DNA from: Dendrocalamus latiflorus
Lineage: Eukaryota > Streptophyta > Magnoliopsida > Poales > Poaceae
Direction of reading: 5' to 3'
Assembly (NCBI GenBank): GCA_017311315.1
Contig: CM029658.1
Span: 30,357,327-30,421,326, forward strand
DNA length: 64,000 nt
The notes below the pieces were generated by a model. It had not been told where the DNA came from. It worked only from the letters and a program-made list of their open reading frames with translations, and made no database searches. Within the stretch, counting starts at the first letter, position 1; each line of letters begins with the position of its first letter. The translations under genes were made by a program, and so were the position numbers. Below, in pieces: positions 20,055 to 31,710 of this stretch.

Positions 20055-21149
20055 TATCTTCTGCTATACTGCAGCTCGCTGCCTCGAATGCTTGAGCTGC
20101 AACATTCAGCTGGAAAGGAGACTCGGCCTGCAAAAGGAGAAGCATTGGTTCTGAAGCTCCTACCCAAAATGGAACCAACAAAGAGCAAAAGGATCGAGCA
20201 GCAATGATGCGTGCGTGGTGTAGGCAAAGAATGGATTTCCAGCAACCAAATGTAGCTGCTTTTAAGGTGTACCTTCTGTACATTGTCTACATGCTGTAAA
20301 TTGTTGCCTATTTTGCCCATCAGCTTGCTAGCTGCAATTTCCCCATCAGCAGCCAGCAGGCAGGCATGGAACTCAGGCTTTAAGAATAATTCTCTCATGT
20401 GACCTTGAAATGTGCGGTGCGTGCAACAGTTATATATATATATCGGCGTAAAAGATTACCCAGTGCGGCAATACAGACTTCAGTAACCGGAGGTTGATGG
20501 AAAAGAGTCAAAAGACACATCCCCTGAACGCTGCCCTTCAGACGTACGCCGAGAATATATGGACACGATCAGTGTTCAATGTTCAAATTTTAAAGTTTAC
20601 GATGAAATAACTTTCAAAAAGAAAAGTTCAAGCTGCATGATGAAGCTCGAAAGAAGTTCGATTTATACGAATAAGGAGAGCGCACAAGAATCGGACCAAC
20701 AGCAAAGAACAAAGTTTAAGCTGCATGATGCAATGATTAATGATACGTCCATCCCTCTAAGGCCAGTCTCAGTGGAGGTTTCATGTCCCAGTTTTCAACA
20801 CACCTATATTTTTGAAACAGTGCAGAAGAGTTTCATCCCTATGAAACTCTCTCTACTCCCATGAAACTTTTATCATCTCTCTTCATTAATACAGTGCCAT
20901 ATCAGCGTATTTAATGCCCATGAAACTCCATAAAACCTCCACTGAGACTGGCCTAATGCGTCCCAACCAAATTAAATGTAGCTGTTTTGGGGTTACCCTT
21001 CTTTACTTCTATCTGCAAATAGCTAGCACGAATGTAGGATCCAAGCAACATTTTCCACATCTCAAGAAAATTGAATGCAAGCATAGTCTGAACAGGACAG
21101 TACGTTGCTGTTCCCAGATTTATGAAAAAAAAGTTGTCACCCTAGGACA
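20055..21149. repeat. duplicated block, copy 1
   Basis: The sequence from TATCTTCTGCTATACTGC to CCTAGGACA matches 24595-25488 at high identity, except for the MITE at 20761-20953 and small indels. It contains no recognisable gene. The longest minus-strand frame differs between copies and is unlikely to be coding. Copy 1 lies about 600 bp after a PGG relic, so the block may be old intergenic DNA of the ankyrin cluster. Confidence 0.88.
20761..20953. mobile_element. Tourist-like MITE, 193 bp
   Basis: A perfect 21-bp terminal inverted repeat starts GGCCAGTCTCAGTGGAGG and ends with its complement. TAA duplications sit at 20758-20760 and 20954-20956. The paralogous block at about 25290 shows the uninterrupted site CCCTCTAATGC, so insertion post-dates the duplication or occurred in one copy only. 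It is non-coding. Confidence 0.95.
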
Positions 21150-21152
21150 ACA

Positions 21153-21991
21153 TGATTGATATGGGAGATTGCTCGATCTTCACGGCGTAGGATCGATGGA
21201 GATAATTTGGTCCGTGCAACCTGACGAATCGATGGCGCCAACCACTGTTAGAACAACAATCTACAAGAAAAGAATTCGCCCAACCACACGCTTGTGATAT
21301 CGTCTACCCGACCACCAAGTAGACGTGTCGTCGCTCCAGCCAATCACAAGGAAACACAAGAACGACGGGTAGGGAATGCCCGATTCCCCTTTAGGTTGCA
21401 ATCGTATGCCAAACCTTAGGAAGAACAAGCATATAGCTCTCTGAAAATAATAGATTGATTTCTGTGGTTTGTCATTACAAAAGGGAAACCATGGTATTTA
21501 ACTCACGCACACACAGATCAATGGTTCACAAACCTAATGCCAACTTGCATCTTGTTCGGCCAAGATATCCAAACACAATCTTATACAGACTCAAAACTGA
21601 AATCAGCAATGTTAAAACAAAAACACGTGATCCAAACACATAGCCTAATCAAGGTGCTTAATCTCATAGCTTCGCCTAGACTTGATACACGGTTGTGGGC
21701 TTTTAGGTCATGTGAGTTGGGCTTTTGTTCTTGTTGTACTCGCCAACCGAAGAAACCACCAACTCCTTACGGCCCGCCTTGAGTTCCTTGCATGCACACG
21801 CCGATTTCTCCTAGTTTCGACATCCCATCGTCTCCTCATGCACAAACCTATGACCAATTAAGATACTAGCATTAGGTAGTAGCCAGTTCTCATGTAAATT
21901 AAAGCCAAATTTAATTAGAAGCGAGTTCACCTGTTGATTAATCTTTTTAGCTTGTGTTCATGTAATCGGACCAATTAGGATGCCCTCATCA
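21153..21991 (-). repeat. 3' LTR of a decayed CRM-like Gypsy element
   Basis: On the minus strand the LTR begins TGATGAGGGCATCC at 21991, directly after a GAGGGGGAGGA polypurine tract. This is the same arrangement as the intact CRM-like element (LTR edge 44722). The far end is near 21153-21157, where TGAT-type sequence begins. Internal similarity to the intact element's LTR is patchy, so it is a different or older subfamily. The coding frame runs into the LTR (GPIT followed by QQVNSLL and NWLLPN), as in the intact element. Confidence 0.7.
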
Positions 21992-24333
21992 TCCTCCCCC
22001 TCTTGAAAAGGAGTCGTCATCGACTCTGATTTTTTGGGTTCAAAGAACGATGAAAAATCAGTAATATTGAATGTAGAACCCATAGCATAATAAACACCTG
22101 GAAGCTCTATCTTGTATGCATTATCATTGATCTTCTCAAGTACTTTGAATGGACCATCTCCCCGAGGCATTAACTTAGACTTACGCTTATCCGGAAAGCA
22201 TTCTTTGCGTAGATGCACCCAAACCAAATCACCTCGTTCAAATAACATATTCTTTCTTAACTTGTTCGTCTTCTCAGCATAGTAACGCACCTTCTTTTTA
22301 ATTTCTTCTTTAGTCTTGGCATGAATTTTCTTCACATATTCATCATGTTTAGATGCCTCCATATTAACTTGTTCATGTAGTGGAAGTGATAACAAATCAA
22401 GTGATGTGATTGGTTTAAAACCATACACCACCTCGAACGATCACAATTGAGTAGTAGAATGTACCACCCTATTGTATGCAAACTCCACATGCGGCAAACA
22501 ATCTTCCCACTCTTCGAGATTCTTCTTGATCATCGTTCGTAGCAGCACTGAAAGTGTTCTATTCCCCACCTTAGTTTGTCCATCCGTTTGTGGGTGACAT
22601 GTTGTTGAGAATAACAACTTTGTCCTGAGCTTGACCCACAAAGTCTTCCAAAAATAGCTTATAAATTTGACATCGCGATCTGACACAACTGTCCTTAGCA
22701 TGCCATGCAATCTTACAATCTCCCTGAAAAACAAGTCAGCTACATGCGACGCATCGTCGCTTTTGTGACAGAGAATAAAATGTGCCATTTTAGAGAATCT
22801 ATCCACAACTACAGAAACTAAATCCCTCCCCCTCTTAGTCCTAAGCAATCCTAAAACAAAGTCCATAATAATATCCTCCCAAGGTGCACTAGGAACAGGA
22901 AGTGGAGTATATAAACTATGTGGATTAAGTTTAGATTTCGTTTTGTGGCATGTCACACATCGCTGTACAAACCTTTCGACATTACGCCTCATCTTAGGCC
23001 AATAAAAGTGATCGCTCAATATTATGAAGGTCTTTTCTCTCCCGAAATGTCCCATCAATCCTCCTGCATGAGATTCCTATAATAAAAGCAAATGCACAGA
23101 CGAATCTGGAACATACAATTTGTTAGCACGAAATAAGAACCCATCATGAACATGTAGCTTATTACATCCTCTCCCATCTTTGCATTTAGACTATGGCTCT
23201 GAAAATTCATGGTCGAAAATATATAAATATTTCAAGCTCCCTAATCCAAGGACTTTTACTTTCAATTGAGTTAAAAGCACATTCTTTCTAGATAAAACAT
23301 CAGCTACCACATTCTCTTTTCTTTTCTTATACTTAACAACATATGGGAAAGTTTCAATGAATTCTACCTACTTAGCATATCTACGATTCAGTTTAGCTTG
23401 GCTTTTCAAATATTTCAAAGCTTTATGATCAAAGTGAACAACAAATTCTTTAGGCCAAATATAATGTTGCTAAGTTTCAAGCACATGCACAAAAGCATAC
23501 AATTTTTTATCATACACAGGATAGTTCAATTGAGTACTTCGTAGTTTCTCACTAAAGCATGCTACCAGTTTTTCTTCTTACATTAAAACACCACGAATAC
23601 CTATTCCATTAGCATCACATTCAATTTCAAAAGTCTTAGTGAAATCAGGCAAAGTGAGCAGTGGTGCTTGAATTAATCGTTTCTTTAGTTCTTGAAAAGC
23701 GTTTTCCTGTGACGAACCCCATTCAAACACAACACCCTTTTTAGTTAACTCATTTAATGGGGCAGCAATTGTGCTGAAATTTTTAATAAAATGACGATAA
23801 AAGCTAGCAAGATCATGAAATCTTCTGACTTGACTAACATTCACGGGTATAGGCCAATTCTTAATTGCTTCAGTTTTAGATTCATCTACCTCAATGCCTT
23901 GTCCAGAAATAATATAGCCTAAGAACACAACTTTATCGGTACAAAAAATGCATTTATCCAAATTAACATATAATTTCTCACTTTTAAGCACTTCTAGTAC
24001 TTGTCTAATATGATCAATGTGTCCATCCATCGTTTTGCTATAGAACAATATATCATCAAAGTATACCACAACAATTTTGTCAATGAATGCTCTTAAAACA
24101 TGATTCATCAATCGCATGAATATACTAGGTGTATTAGTTAAACCAAAAGACATTACTAACCACTCATACTGTTCAAATTTTATTTTAAAAACAGTCTTCT
24201 ATTCATCACTAAGTTTCATCCTAATTTGATGGTATCCGTTTCTTAAATTAATTTTAGTGAACATAACAACACTACTAAGTTCATCTAACATATCATCTAA
24301 CCTAGAAATAGAATGACGATATCTAACAGTGAT
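21992..24333 (-). pseudogene. decayed CRM-like Gypsy pol (RT, RNase H, integrase)
   Basis: Three minus-strand pieces are homologous to the pol at 44413-48276. An RT and RNase H start at 24153-23578 carries YFDDILFYSK and ECDANGIGI. An integrase at 23058-22441 has WPKMRRNVERF, MDFVLGL and HPQTDGQTK. An integrase tail at 22431-21958 has WVHLRKECFP and INDNAYKIELP. The RNase H region 23577-23059 and the RT start near 24160-24330 are broken by stops. The RT is cut at 24333, shortly after the INNITVRYRH motif, so gag, protease and the 5' LTR are missing. It sits between the two copies of the duplicated block. Confidence 0.9.
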
Positions 24334-24374
24334 GTTGTTAACCTACAAATAGAATGACGATATCTAACAGTGAT
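24306..24374. repeat. 28-bp direct repeat at the RT/CACTA junction
   Basis: The 28 bases beginning AAATAGAATGACGATATC are present at 24306-24333 and again at 24347-24374, separated by 13 bases. The first copy is ordinary RT coding sequence. The second abuts the CACTA subterminal region. It looks like a repair or template-switch duplication at the breakpoint (inference). Confidence 0.88.
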
Positions 24375-24594
24375 AATCCGGAATATCACAGACGGTTTTT
24401 ATTATAAAACCGGCTGTGATATTCCAGTATCACAGACGGTTTAGCGGTAAGAACCGTCTGTGATACTCCTTTTTCCAGCCACAAATACTACAGACGGCCT
24501 CCAAATTAAAACCGTCTGTAATAGTGTACATCACAGATGGTTTCACAAAATCGTCTGCAATTTGACGTCTAGTATTAGGCTTTTTGTAGTAGTG
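24375..24594 (-). mobile_element. CACTA-type transposon terminus (fragment)
   Basis: Read on the minus strand, the end at 24594 is CACTACTACAAAAAGCC, the classic CACTA (CMC/En-Spm) terminal motif. It is followed by repeated and inverted ACAGACGGTTTT-like subterminal units. Only about 220 bp remain. No transposase and no matching second end lies to the left. The terminus directly abuts the second copy of the duplicated block. Confidence 0.8.
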
Positions 24595-25488
24595 GTATCT
24601 TCTGCTATACTGCTCGCTGCCTCGAATGCTTGAGCTGCAACATTCAGCTGGAAAGGAGACTCGGCCTGCAAAAGGAGAAGCATTGGTTCTGAAGCTCCTA
24701 CCCAAAATGGAACCAACAAAGAGCAAAAGGATCGAGCAGCAATGATGCGTGCGTGGTGTAGGCAAAGAATGGATTTCCAGCAACCAAATGTAGCTGCTTT
24801 TAAGGTGTACCTTCTGTACATTGTCTACATGCTGTAAATTGTTGCCTATTTTGCCCATCAGCTTGCTAGCTGCAATTTCCCCATCAGCAGCCAGCAGGCA
24901 GGCATGGAACTCATGCTTTAAGAATAATTCTCTCATGTGACCTTGAAATGTGCGGTGCGTGCAACAGTTATATATATATCGGCGTAAAAGATTACCCAGT
25001 GCGGCAATACAGACTTCAGTAACCGGAGGTTGATGGAAAAGAGTCAAAAGACACATCCCCTGAACGCTGCCCTTCAGACGTACGCCGAGAATTCATGGAC
25101 ACGATCAGTGTTCAATGTTCAAATTTTAAAGTTTACGATGAAATAACTTTCAAAAAGAAAAGTTCAAGCTGCATGATGAAGCTCGAAAGAAGTTCGATTT
25201 ATCCGAATAAGGAGAGCGCACAAGAATCGGGTCCACCAGCAAAGACAAAGTTTAAGTTGCATGATGCAATGATACGTCCATCCCTCTAATGCTTCCCAAA
25301 TCCCAACCAAATTAAATGTAGCTGTTTTGGGGTTACCCTTCTTTACTTCTATCTGCAAATAGCTAGCACAAATGTAGGATCCAAGCAACATTTTCCACAT
25401 CTCGAGAAAATTGGATGCATGCATAGTCTGAGCGGGACAGTACGTTGCTGTTCCCAGATTTATGAAAAGAAGTTGTCACCCTAGGACA
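24595..25488. repeat. duplicated block, copy 2
   Basis: Matches 20055-21149 without the MITE. The left edge coincides exactly with the CACTA terminus. Copy 1 continues leftward into sequence absent here. No gene is recognised in it. Confidence 0.88.
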
Positions 25489-26990
25489 TTGTGACCAAGT
25501 GATATCTTTCTCGGACTTAGCTTGAATTCTCGCATGTCTCATCTATTCCACATCTCCACTGCATCAAAGTTTCCGTACCCTCGCAAAGAGAAAGTTTCCG
25601 TAGTGGCCGGTTGTAGCATGCGCCTTCTGATTGACACATGGAATAATTTTTTTCCTGCTCCTCTAGTCGCCTGTAGCGTGTTGCCAGGGGCAAGGATATG
25701 TACCAGATCGACAGTTTCAAGAACAAAGGTGGTGCATATTGGGTCCAAGACTTCTTTTCACTTTCGTTTTCTTTGGCTAAACAATAATTATTATATTCGA
25801 ATATCTTTCTTATGCGTAGTAGCCTATGTATCTAATCAGAGTTGTGACGAAGAGCACGAGCATGATTTAAAATAGATGAATCTTGTAGAGAATGAAAATA
25901 ATGACGCTGAAACAATCATGATGAGAGAGATATTTTGTGAAACCAATTGTAAATTCTTTTAAACATATACAACCACAAAAGTATAAGTGATTGTCATTCT
26001 CTCACAACCTCCTCCAACCTTTAGAACCCTTGGATCCTTGCACTATGCAAGAATTTAGTGCTAAAGAATAATTTAGACTCTAATCCTTTTGTGTACCTCT
26101 TGTTTTAGATGAGTACCTCTTGCTTAGCTTCTCTATGATCACGCCTCATGGTTTAATATAATTCCTCTAGTTCTCTTCTAAAGTGAAGTAGGAATTCTAA
26201 TCTAATTAGAATTTGTCTAGAAAATCTTTGTAGCATTCCTCTTCCAAGTCCTAGTATAGTATATGAGTCCCCGTACTCAACAATAATGAGAACACCCCCC
26301 AATTGCCGCTCTGAGTTTGGAAAATCCTTTATGCAATTTATTGTGCGACATTTACACCTATATAAGTTCCATCCAAATTTGTAAACTCTCCCTATTGTTA
26401 TCTGTTCTATTGATTGTAACTTAAAATAAAAATATATAAGAAACAAAAGTAATAGTGTTTGATATACATGTATCATCGGAGATAGAAGATAAGTGGAAGC
26501 ATATGCGGGCCAGTTTGTCGATGGCTATTCTTACGTTGAAACCACTAAAATTAGTGAAGAAAATAGTGGTAGGGATATTGTGGTCCTGTTTATATTGGTT
26601 TTTAAAATATGATTTTCTATAGTAAATGGTTTTTCTATAATATCTAACTTTCAAACGAAGTGTCTTTTTAAGGTGGGGTCTATTAGTCGATTGTAATAGA
26701 TATTGTAGTGTCTTTATTTATGTCGGCTAAAATTATATATGAGTGTCTCTCTCCATATGACTTCTCTAAATCTGTTATTATTTAAAAGTCAAAGTAAAAA
26801 ATTATCAGTAAAAATTAATATAAACGGCCCTGTAAATCGATATAAATAACTTGTGACTTGTGATGGGTGCAAATGCTAACTCGTACATGCATGACGTCTT
26901 GCGTAATCTTCATACTCCAAGGCTGTCAGTCATCTAACTATTTTGTGTAGGCCGGTAATTTTCTTTTGTGAGGATAAGGGTGTAATTTAG
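25489..26990. other. intergenic DNA upstream of the ankyrin gene
   Basis: AT-rich sequence with no recognisable coding region, presumably including distal promoter of the gene at 27171. No terminal repeats were found. Confidence 0.4.
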
Positions 26991-27023
26991 CAACAGACGC
27001 ACAAAAAGCACATGCGCGTCGTG

Positions 27024-27031
27024 TATATATA
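27024..27031 (+). promoter_or_regulatory. candidate TATA box of the ankyrin/PGG gene
   Basis: A TATATATA core within GTGTATATATAGAG lies about 140 bp before the ATG at 27171, a reasonable position for a plant core promoter. The start site itself cannot be seen. Confidence 0.45.
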
Positions 27032-27170
27032 GAGTCTGCCTGCATAACTGAGCCGATCGAGCATGCACGCAAGTAACCTGCGCCATCTCCAAAAAAAACT
27101 TATACATTGAGATTGAGCATCCAACATAGAGAGGAGGAAGTTAATTTGCTGACTGCAGCTGGTGCGGTTG

Positions 27171-30100
27171 ATGGCGTCGAGCAGCGCAGAGCAACCTCCT
27201 GTCGCGGCCACGGCGGCTGATGCTCCTGCACTGGCGACCTACGCCAAGCTGATGATGGCCACAGGCCGTGCCGACTGCCAGCGGTTGAAGGATCTTTTCA
27301 GCAAAGAAGCAGCCACGACGATGGTGGTGGTGACGGCAGTCATGAATCCGCTGCTGCTAGCGTTGGCACGCAATGGCTGTTGGAATGAGCTGAATTTTCT
27401 TCTCAACAGGGAAGACGCACAAGCGCAAGCATTCATGATGCCTACCCAACAGTTTCTTGACACACTAGAGCGATACGACTCCGGCAACTGCACCAGCGGA
27501 AGCTTGGCGATGCTCCCGGAGGCGCTAACCTTACAGCACCGTGATGATCTAGAAGAAGGCGCTAACCTTACAGCAGCATGTGCAGCGTCGCTCCTGGAGG
27601 CGGTAACCGCTGAAGGGGACACCGCACTCCATGCGGTGGCCACCTTTGGTGACCGTGACAACTTCTTGAGGAGTGCTGACGTCATCTACGGCAAGGCCAA
27701 ACACCTCCTGATTGCGCAGAACATGAAGGGTGACACACCGCTGCATTGTGCTGCCAGGGCTGGGAAATCCCAAATGGTCTCTCGTCTCATTGCTCTTGCA
27801 AGAACTGAGGACGAAGGTGGCGAGAGGCTGAAGGAACTCTTGAGAAAGGAGAATGGACGTAAGGAGACGGCTTTGCATGACGCTGTCCGCATTGGTAATG
27901 AACATATAGTTGAGCTGCTAATGACGGCTGATTCGGAATTGGCTTGTTTTCCTGAAGACGGCACTTCGCCATTATACCTAGCCATCATGCTGGAAAGAGA
28001 CGACATTGCGCAGTCACTATATGTTTTGAGTCAAGAGAATCTCTCGTATTCTGGACCAAGTCGACAAAATGCGTTGCATGCAGCGATTCTTCGAAGTACA
28101 GGTAACCACTGGCTGCATCGATTCCTTTCCAAATTATAAATCCTCGTTCGTCTACCATTTTCTCTATATTATTTAGCGCATTATTTAGTGCCTAATTATT
28201 ATAGATATAGATAAATAGTAAAATACGAAGGCTTTTGTGATAGGAAATACAAAGTTCTGAATAAACTTTAGAACTAAAGTGTAAACCCTTTAATCGAATT
28301 TTATTAGTTTCTCATAAATTTTGGTTACAAGGTTACTGCTCACCCCCACCCCTCAATCAACTACTAGGTTTGTTTACTTGGGGGCATATCTAGTGCAAAC
28401 TATAATAGCAATGAGCAATCATGCAAAACACTTTGGGTTGTGCATCAAGTGAACAGGGAATGTTCCCAGAAAAAAATTGTGAATGTGTCTCTCAATTCCA
28501 TCTACATCCATACGAAATTTGAGGTCCAAATACAATTTACTCTAGGAGGTATAAAAAGTAGAAATTCCAATAAATGTACGTACATTAAAAGGAATGAAAT
28601 AAAAAATGAAAACAAAAATGTCACTATTCACATGTTTTATGAACTTAAAATGTTAGTGTACTAGACTGCATCCTTTTTTTTAAAAAAAATACTTAGTACT
28701 TCACAAAACTGGTGTGCGTCCATGATTACATTGAGGTATATATTGGTTTTATACTGGATATGTCTCCTTGTTTAACATAAATAGCCTATTTACAGAGATG
28801 GTAAAAAAGCTGCTAGAATGGAACAAGGGGCTTACAACACAAGTGGACCAAAGTGGGAGTACACCTCTTCACTTTGCCGTCTCCCTGCCTTTAGCTTACA
28901 GAAAGTTCCACAAAAGGTTTCCATGGACTCGTGTTTTCTGGCACCCCTACGCACTCTCGTTATTATTGAGTGCCAACGTGGCTCCAGTATATCAGGCAGA
29001 CAACCAGGGAATGTTCCCCATACATGTTGCTGCATCCGTGGGTGTGGAGGAGGCCACCTCCTATTTTCTTGAGAAGTTCCCCGATACCGCTGGTCTGCGT
29101 GACGCTAGAGGAAGGACATTTCTTCATGTTGCTGTTGAGAATAACAGTACGAATATAGTTTCATTTGTTTGCCGAAATCCATCTTTAGCTTGGATTTTGA
29201 ATATGCAAGACAATGATGGGAACACTGCACTGCACCTAGCTGTCCAGTCCGGGAAACTTTGGATGTTTTGTGCTCTATTAGGGAATCGGCAAGTACACTT
29301 AAATCTAACAAATGACAAAAGGCAAACTCCTCTTGATATAGCACGATATAAGATTTCCCCAGGAATGTATTATCTTCAGGTAATCTACTACTCTCTATGT
29401 CTTTAGCATGGTCCTTTAAATAGAAAGAAAAGAATTGTGATTTGCATGGTAATGTATTACAATCAGGTAATGTACTCTCTCTTTCTCTCTGTTTTGCTAT
29501 ATTGCAGAACAGCGAAGCAATGATACGGCTCGCACTCACACTTGCCGATGCCAGAAACGGTGGTTGTCGCCAGGATCACTTTGAAGAAAACTATATTCAC
29601 CAAGTGAAACATGATGAGAGAATAGAATCAGAGAAGGTGAAAGATTCGACACAAACTCTATGCATTGGCTCTGTTCTAATAGCAACTGTGACGTTCGGTG
29701 CAACTTTTGCCCTGCCTGGAGGTTACAGAGCCGATGATCACCCTAACGGAGGCTCACCAACGCTTGCTGGGAGGTATGCTTTTGATGCATTCATGATGGC
29801 CAACACATTAGCTTTCATTTGCTCCTCGATAGCTACCCTTGGTCTCATGTACTCTGGAAGTCCTATGGTTAACTTGAAGAGCCGCCAATTCTACTTAGCT
29901 GCATCCGTATATTTCATGGCGACTTCGGTCACAAGCTTGACTGCTGCCTTTACACTTGGTGTGTATACGGTGCTATCTCCGGTTGCCCATAAGACTGCCG
30001 TTGCAATCTGTGTCATGAGTCCTCTTGTTGTGCTATGCCACGGTATGGAGTTTTGGATAAAATGTGCTCTTCTTGCATCATCTTCATGTGCCAGAAAAGG

Positions 30101-30260
30101 GATAATTCGGACATCAGCAATTTACGCAATCTTAACCGTGTGCATTATGCTAGCTTTCTTTGGGCCCTTGATATTCATCTTTAGTTGGGCCGCAAATGCA
30201 AGGTACCACCCCGTTTCAAAAACAGAACCACCGGTACAACCGCCGGCACCGTTGGCTTGA
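27171..30260 (+). CDS. ankyrin-repeat PGG-domain membrane protein (ACD6-like), three exons
   Basis: The model has exons 27171-28101, 28796-29379 and 29508-30260, totalling 2,268 nt and 755 aa with no stop. Introns have GT...AG ends (ACAG/GTAACC, TTACAG/AG; CTTCAG/GTAATC, ATTGCAG/AAC) with phases 1 and 0. Ankyrin repeats occur through residues 150-500 (GDTALHAVA, GDTPLHCAARAG, KETALHDAVRIGN, GSTPLHFAV, GRTFLHVAVEN, GNTALHLAVQSG). Exon 3 carries a PGG domain (LPGGY near 575) with about four hydrophobic membrane segments between 555 and 735 and a proline-rich tail. The family includes Arabidopsis ACD6, a membrane protein acting in salicylate-linked defence and cell death; a similar role here is inference. 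Length is close to the family norm. The ATG at 27171 is preferred; the in-frame codons before it lack an ATG. PGG and ankyrin relics nearby mark a local gene family. Confidence 0.88.
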
Positions 30261-30495
30261 AATTTGTGGCGGCGGCGGGCAGGAAATGCTCTTTCTTTCT
30301 TTGTTTGTTTTTTCCCCCTTTTGAGTGGAATATTTTCTCTTTCTAAGCGAAGGTGTTCTCACTCCGCGTGTGCCTGTACTGTTGGGCAAATATTGTACTA
30401 GCTTTCTTCTTCGAGACGTGCTTATAATTATGTAAACGGTGGTTACTGTATTCTACTATAACTGCTGAATTGTTGCTTGGCACAAAAATCAGCCG

Positions 30496-30912
30496 CATGG
30501 AACTCTTTATATATGCATTCATCATGGCCACCACCTTAGCATTCATTTGCTCCTCAATAGCCTCCCTTGGTCTCATGTAGTCTGCAATTTCTATGGTTAA
30601 CCTGCCCGTCCGCAGTAAGCACTCCACTGTATATATGATGTTCTTTTCAAGTTCAGTGACAAGCTTGGTTGCAGCCTTTGCATTGGGTGTATACATGGTG
30701 CTGGCTCCGGTTGATCCTAAGACCGGCGTTGCAATCTGCGTGATCAGCCCCTCTGTTGTGCTCTACAGAAAAGTAGGACGCTTTCAGAAGCTTTATGCGC
30801 TTGCAGGCCCGTTATATATATATATCAGAATAGGGGTTCGGGCATTAACGGGACGCTGATGGAATTTCAGCCCTTGATACTAATCTTCTGTTGGGCTGCA
30901 TATACAAGCTTT
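30496..30912 (+). pseudogene. PGG-domain relic downstream of the intact gene
   Basis: Sequence shortly after the intact gene repeats its last exon: ATGGCCACCACCTTAGC matches the MANTLAF region, then LGLM followed by a TAG stop, then FALGVYMVLAP and CVISPSVVLYRKVGRF. The best open piece is 30593-30859. At least one stop and a frame change before the final FCWAAYTS-like tail make it non-functional. It shares the ALAGPLYI stretch with the relic at 19073-19438, so those two derive from one family member distinct from the intact gene. Confidence 0.82.
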
Positions 30913-31314
30913 TATTGGCGCCGATGAATGGAACAGGACGCACGCATCAGGTGTTCAGGTCAAGGCAGAAAGTAATGAAATGGATCAATTACATTGGTGA
31001 CGTGCCCGTTCATCAGTATTACATTTCTTCAGGCATTATCTCTTTTAGAAGTACGGGTCTATTCTATTGTGCTCGTCACTATGTAAGCACTTTCATTTGT
31101 CACTGTATTTGCCTACAACTACTTCATCATTGTTTTCTTCACTGTGCTGGGGTCTCCTGAACGACCTCACTGTTGACGGTCGCGATGACCACCTCGGCTG
31201 CACCAGAGACGCACCCACCCGTGCCCCCCTTTGGCGGGGCAACAGGTGGAGGAAGCCAACCGCTCAAGGGTTCCCTTTCCTGTTTTTGATTTGGTTGGAA
31301 TGCACTGGTTCATT
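30913..31314. other. intergenic DNA, nothing recognised
   Basis: No gene is visible. The tail of the preceding relic fades out near 30912. Confidence 0.4.
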
Positions 31315-31710
31315 GTAATATCCTAACTTTTCTGGTTTTTAAGTTTTTGGCTCAAGAAAAAGTTTTCAAAATTTAATATGATTTATTTGAATTAATTAAA
31401 GCTTAATTTGGAATTTCTGAAGTTGAAAATGACTGACTCAGAATAAAATAAATATCAAATTAAGTCCTAAGTTTTTACCTGAGTTCCTGGTGTACAAAAC
31501 TATTTTCTAGATTTTTTCCAAAATTTATTAAGCTTATTTGCTAATTTTCCTAGATTATTCCGATTTTCATATTTTAAAAAAGAAAATTAATTAAATTACT
31601 GGAAAATTAACCGGGCCTGAATTCCCACGGTCCATCTTCCCTTCTCTCCCCTCCTAGCCCAGCAGAGCAGTGCAGCCCAGCCTAGCTTGCCGCTCCACCT
31701 CGCCCATGTG
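31315..31710 (+). repeat. probable Gypsy LTR start fragment
   Basis: TGTAATATCCTAAC at 31315 resembles the TGTAACATCC start of large chromovirus LTRs such as the minus-strand reading of 60491. AT-rich sequence and then a GGGCCTGAATTCC to CAGCCCAG segment follow, typical of grass Gypsy LTRs. It is truncated with no partner. This is the only LTR-like piece in the window oriented on the plus strand. Confidence 0.4.

Noticed and set aside
19982..20398. 138-codon minus frame, with a longer partner at 24430-25056
   Set aside because: Lies in the duplicated block; the frames differ between copies because of small indels, and the longer one runs into CACTA subterminal sequence.
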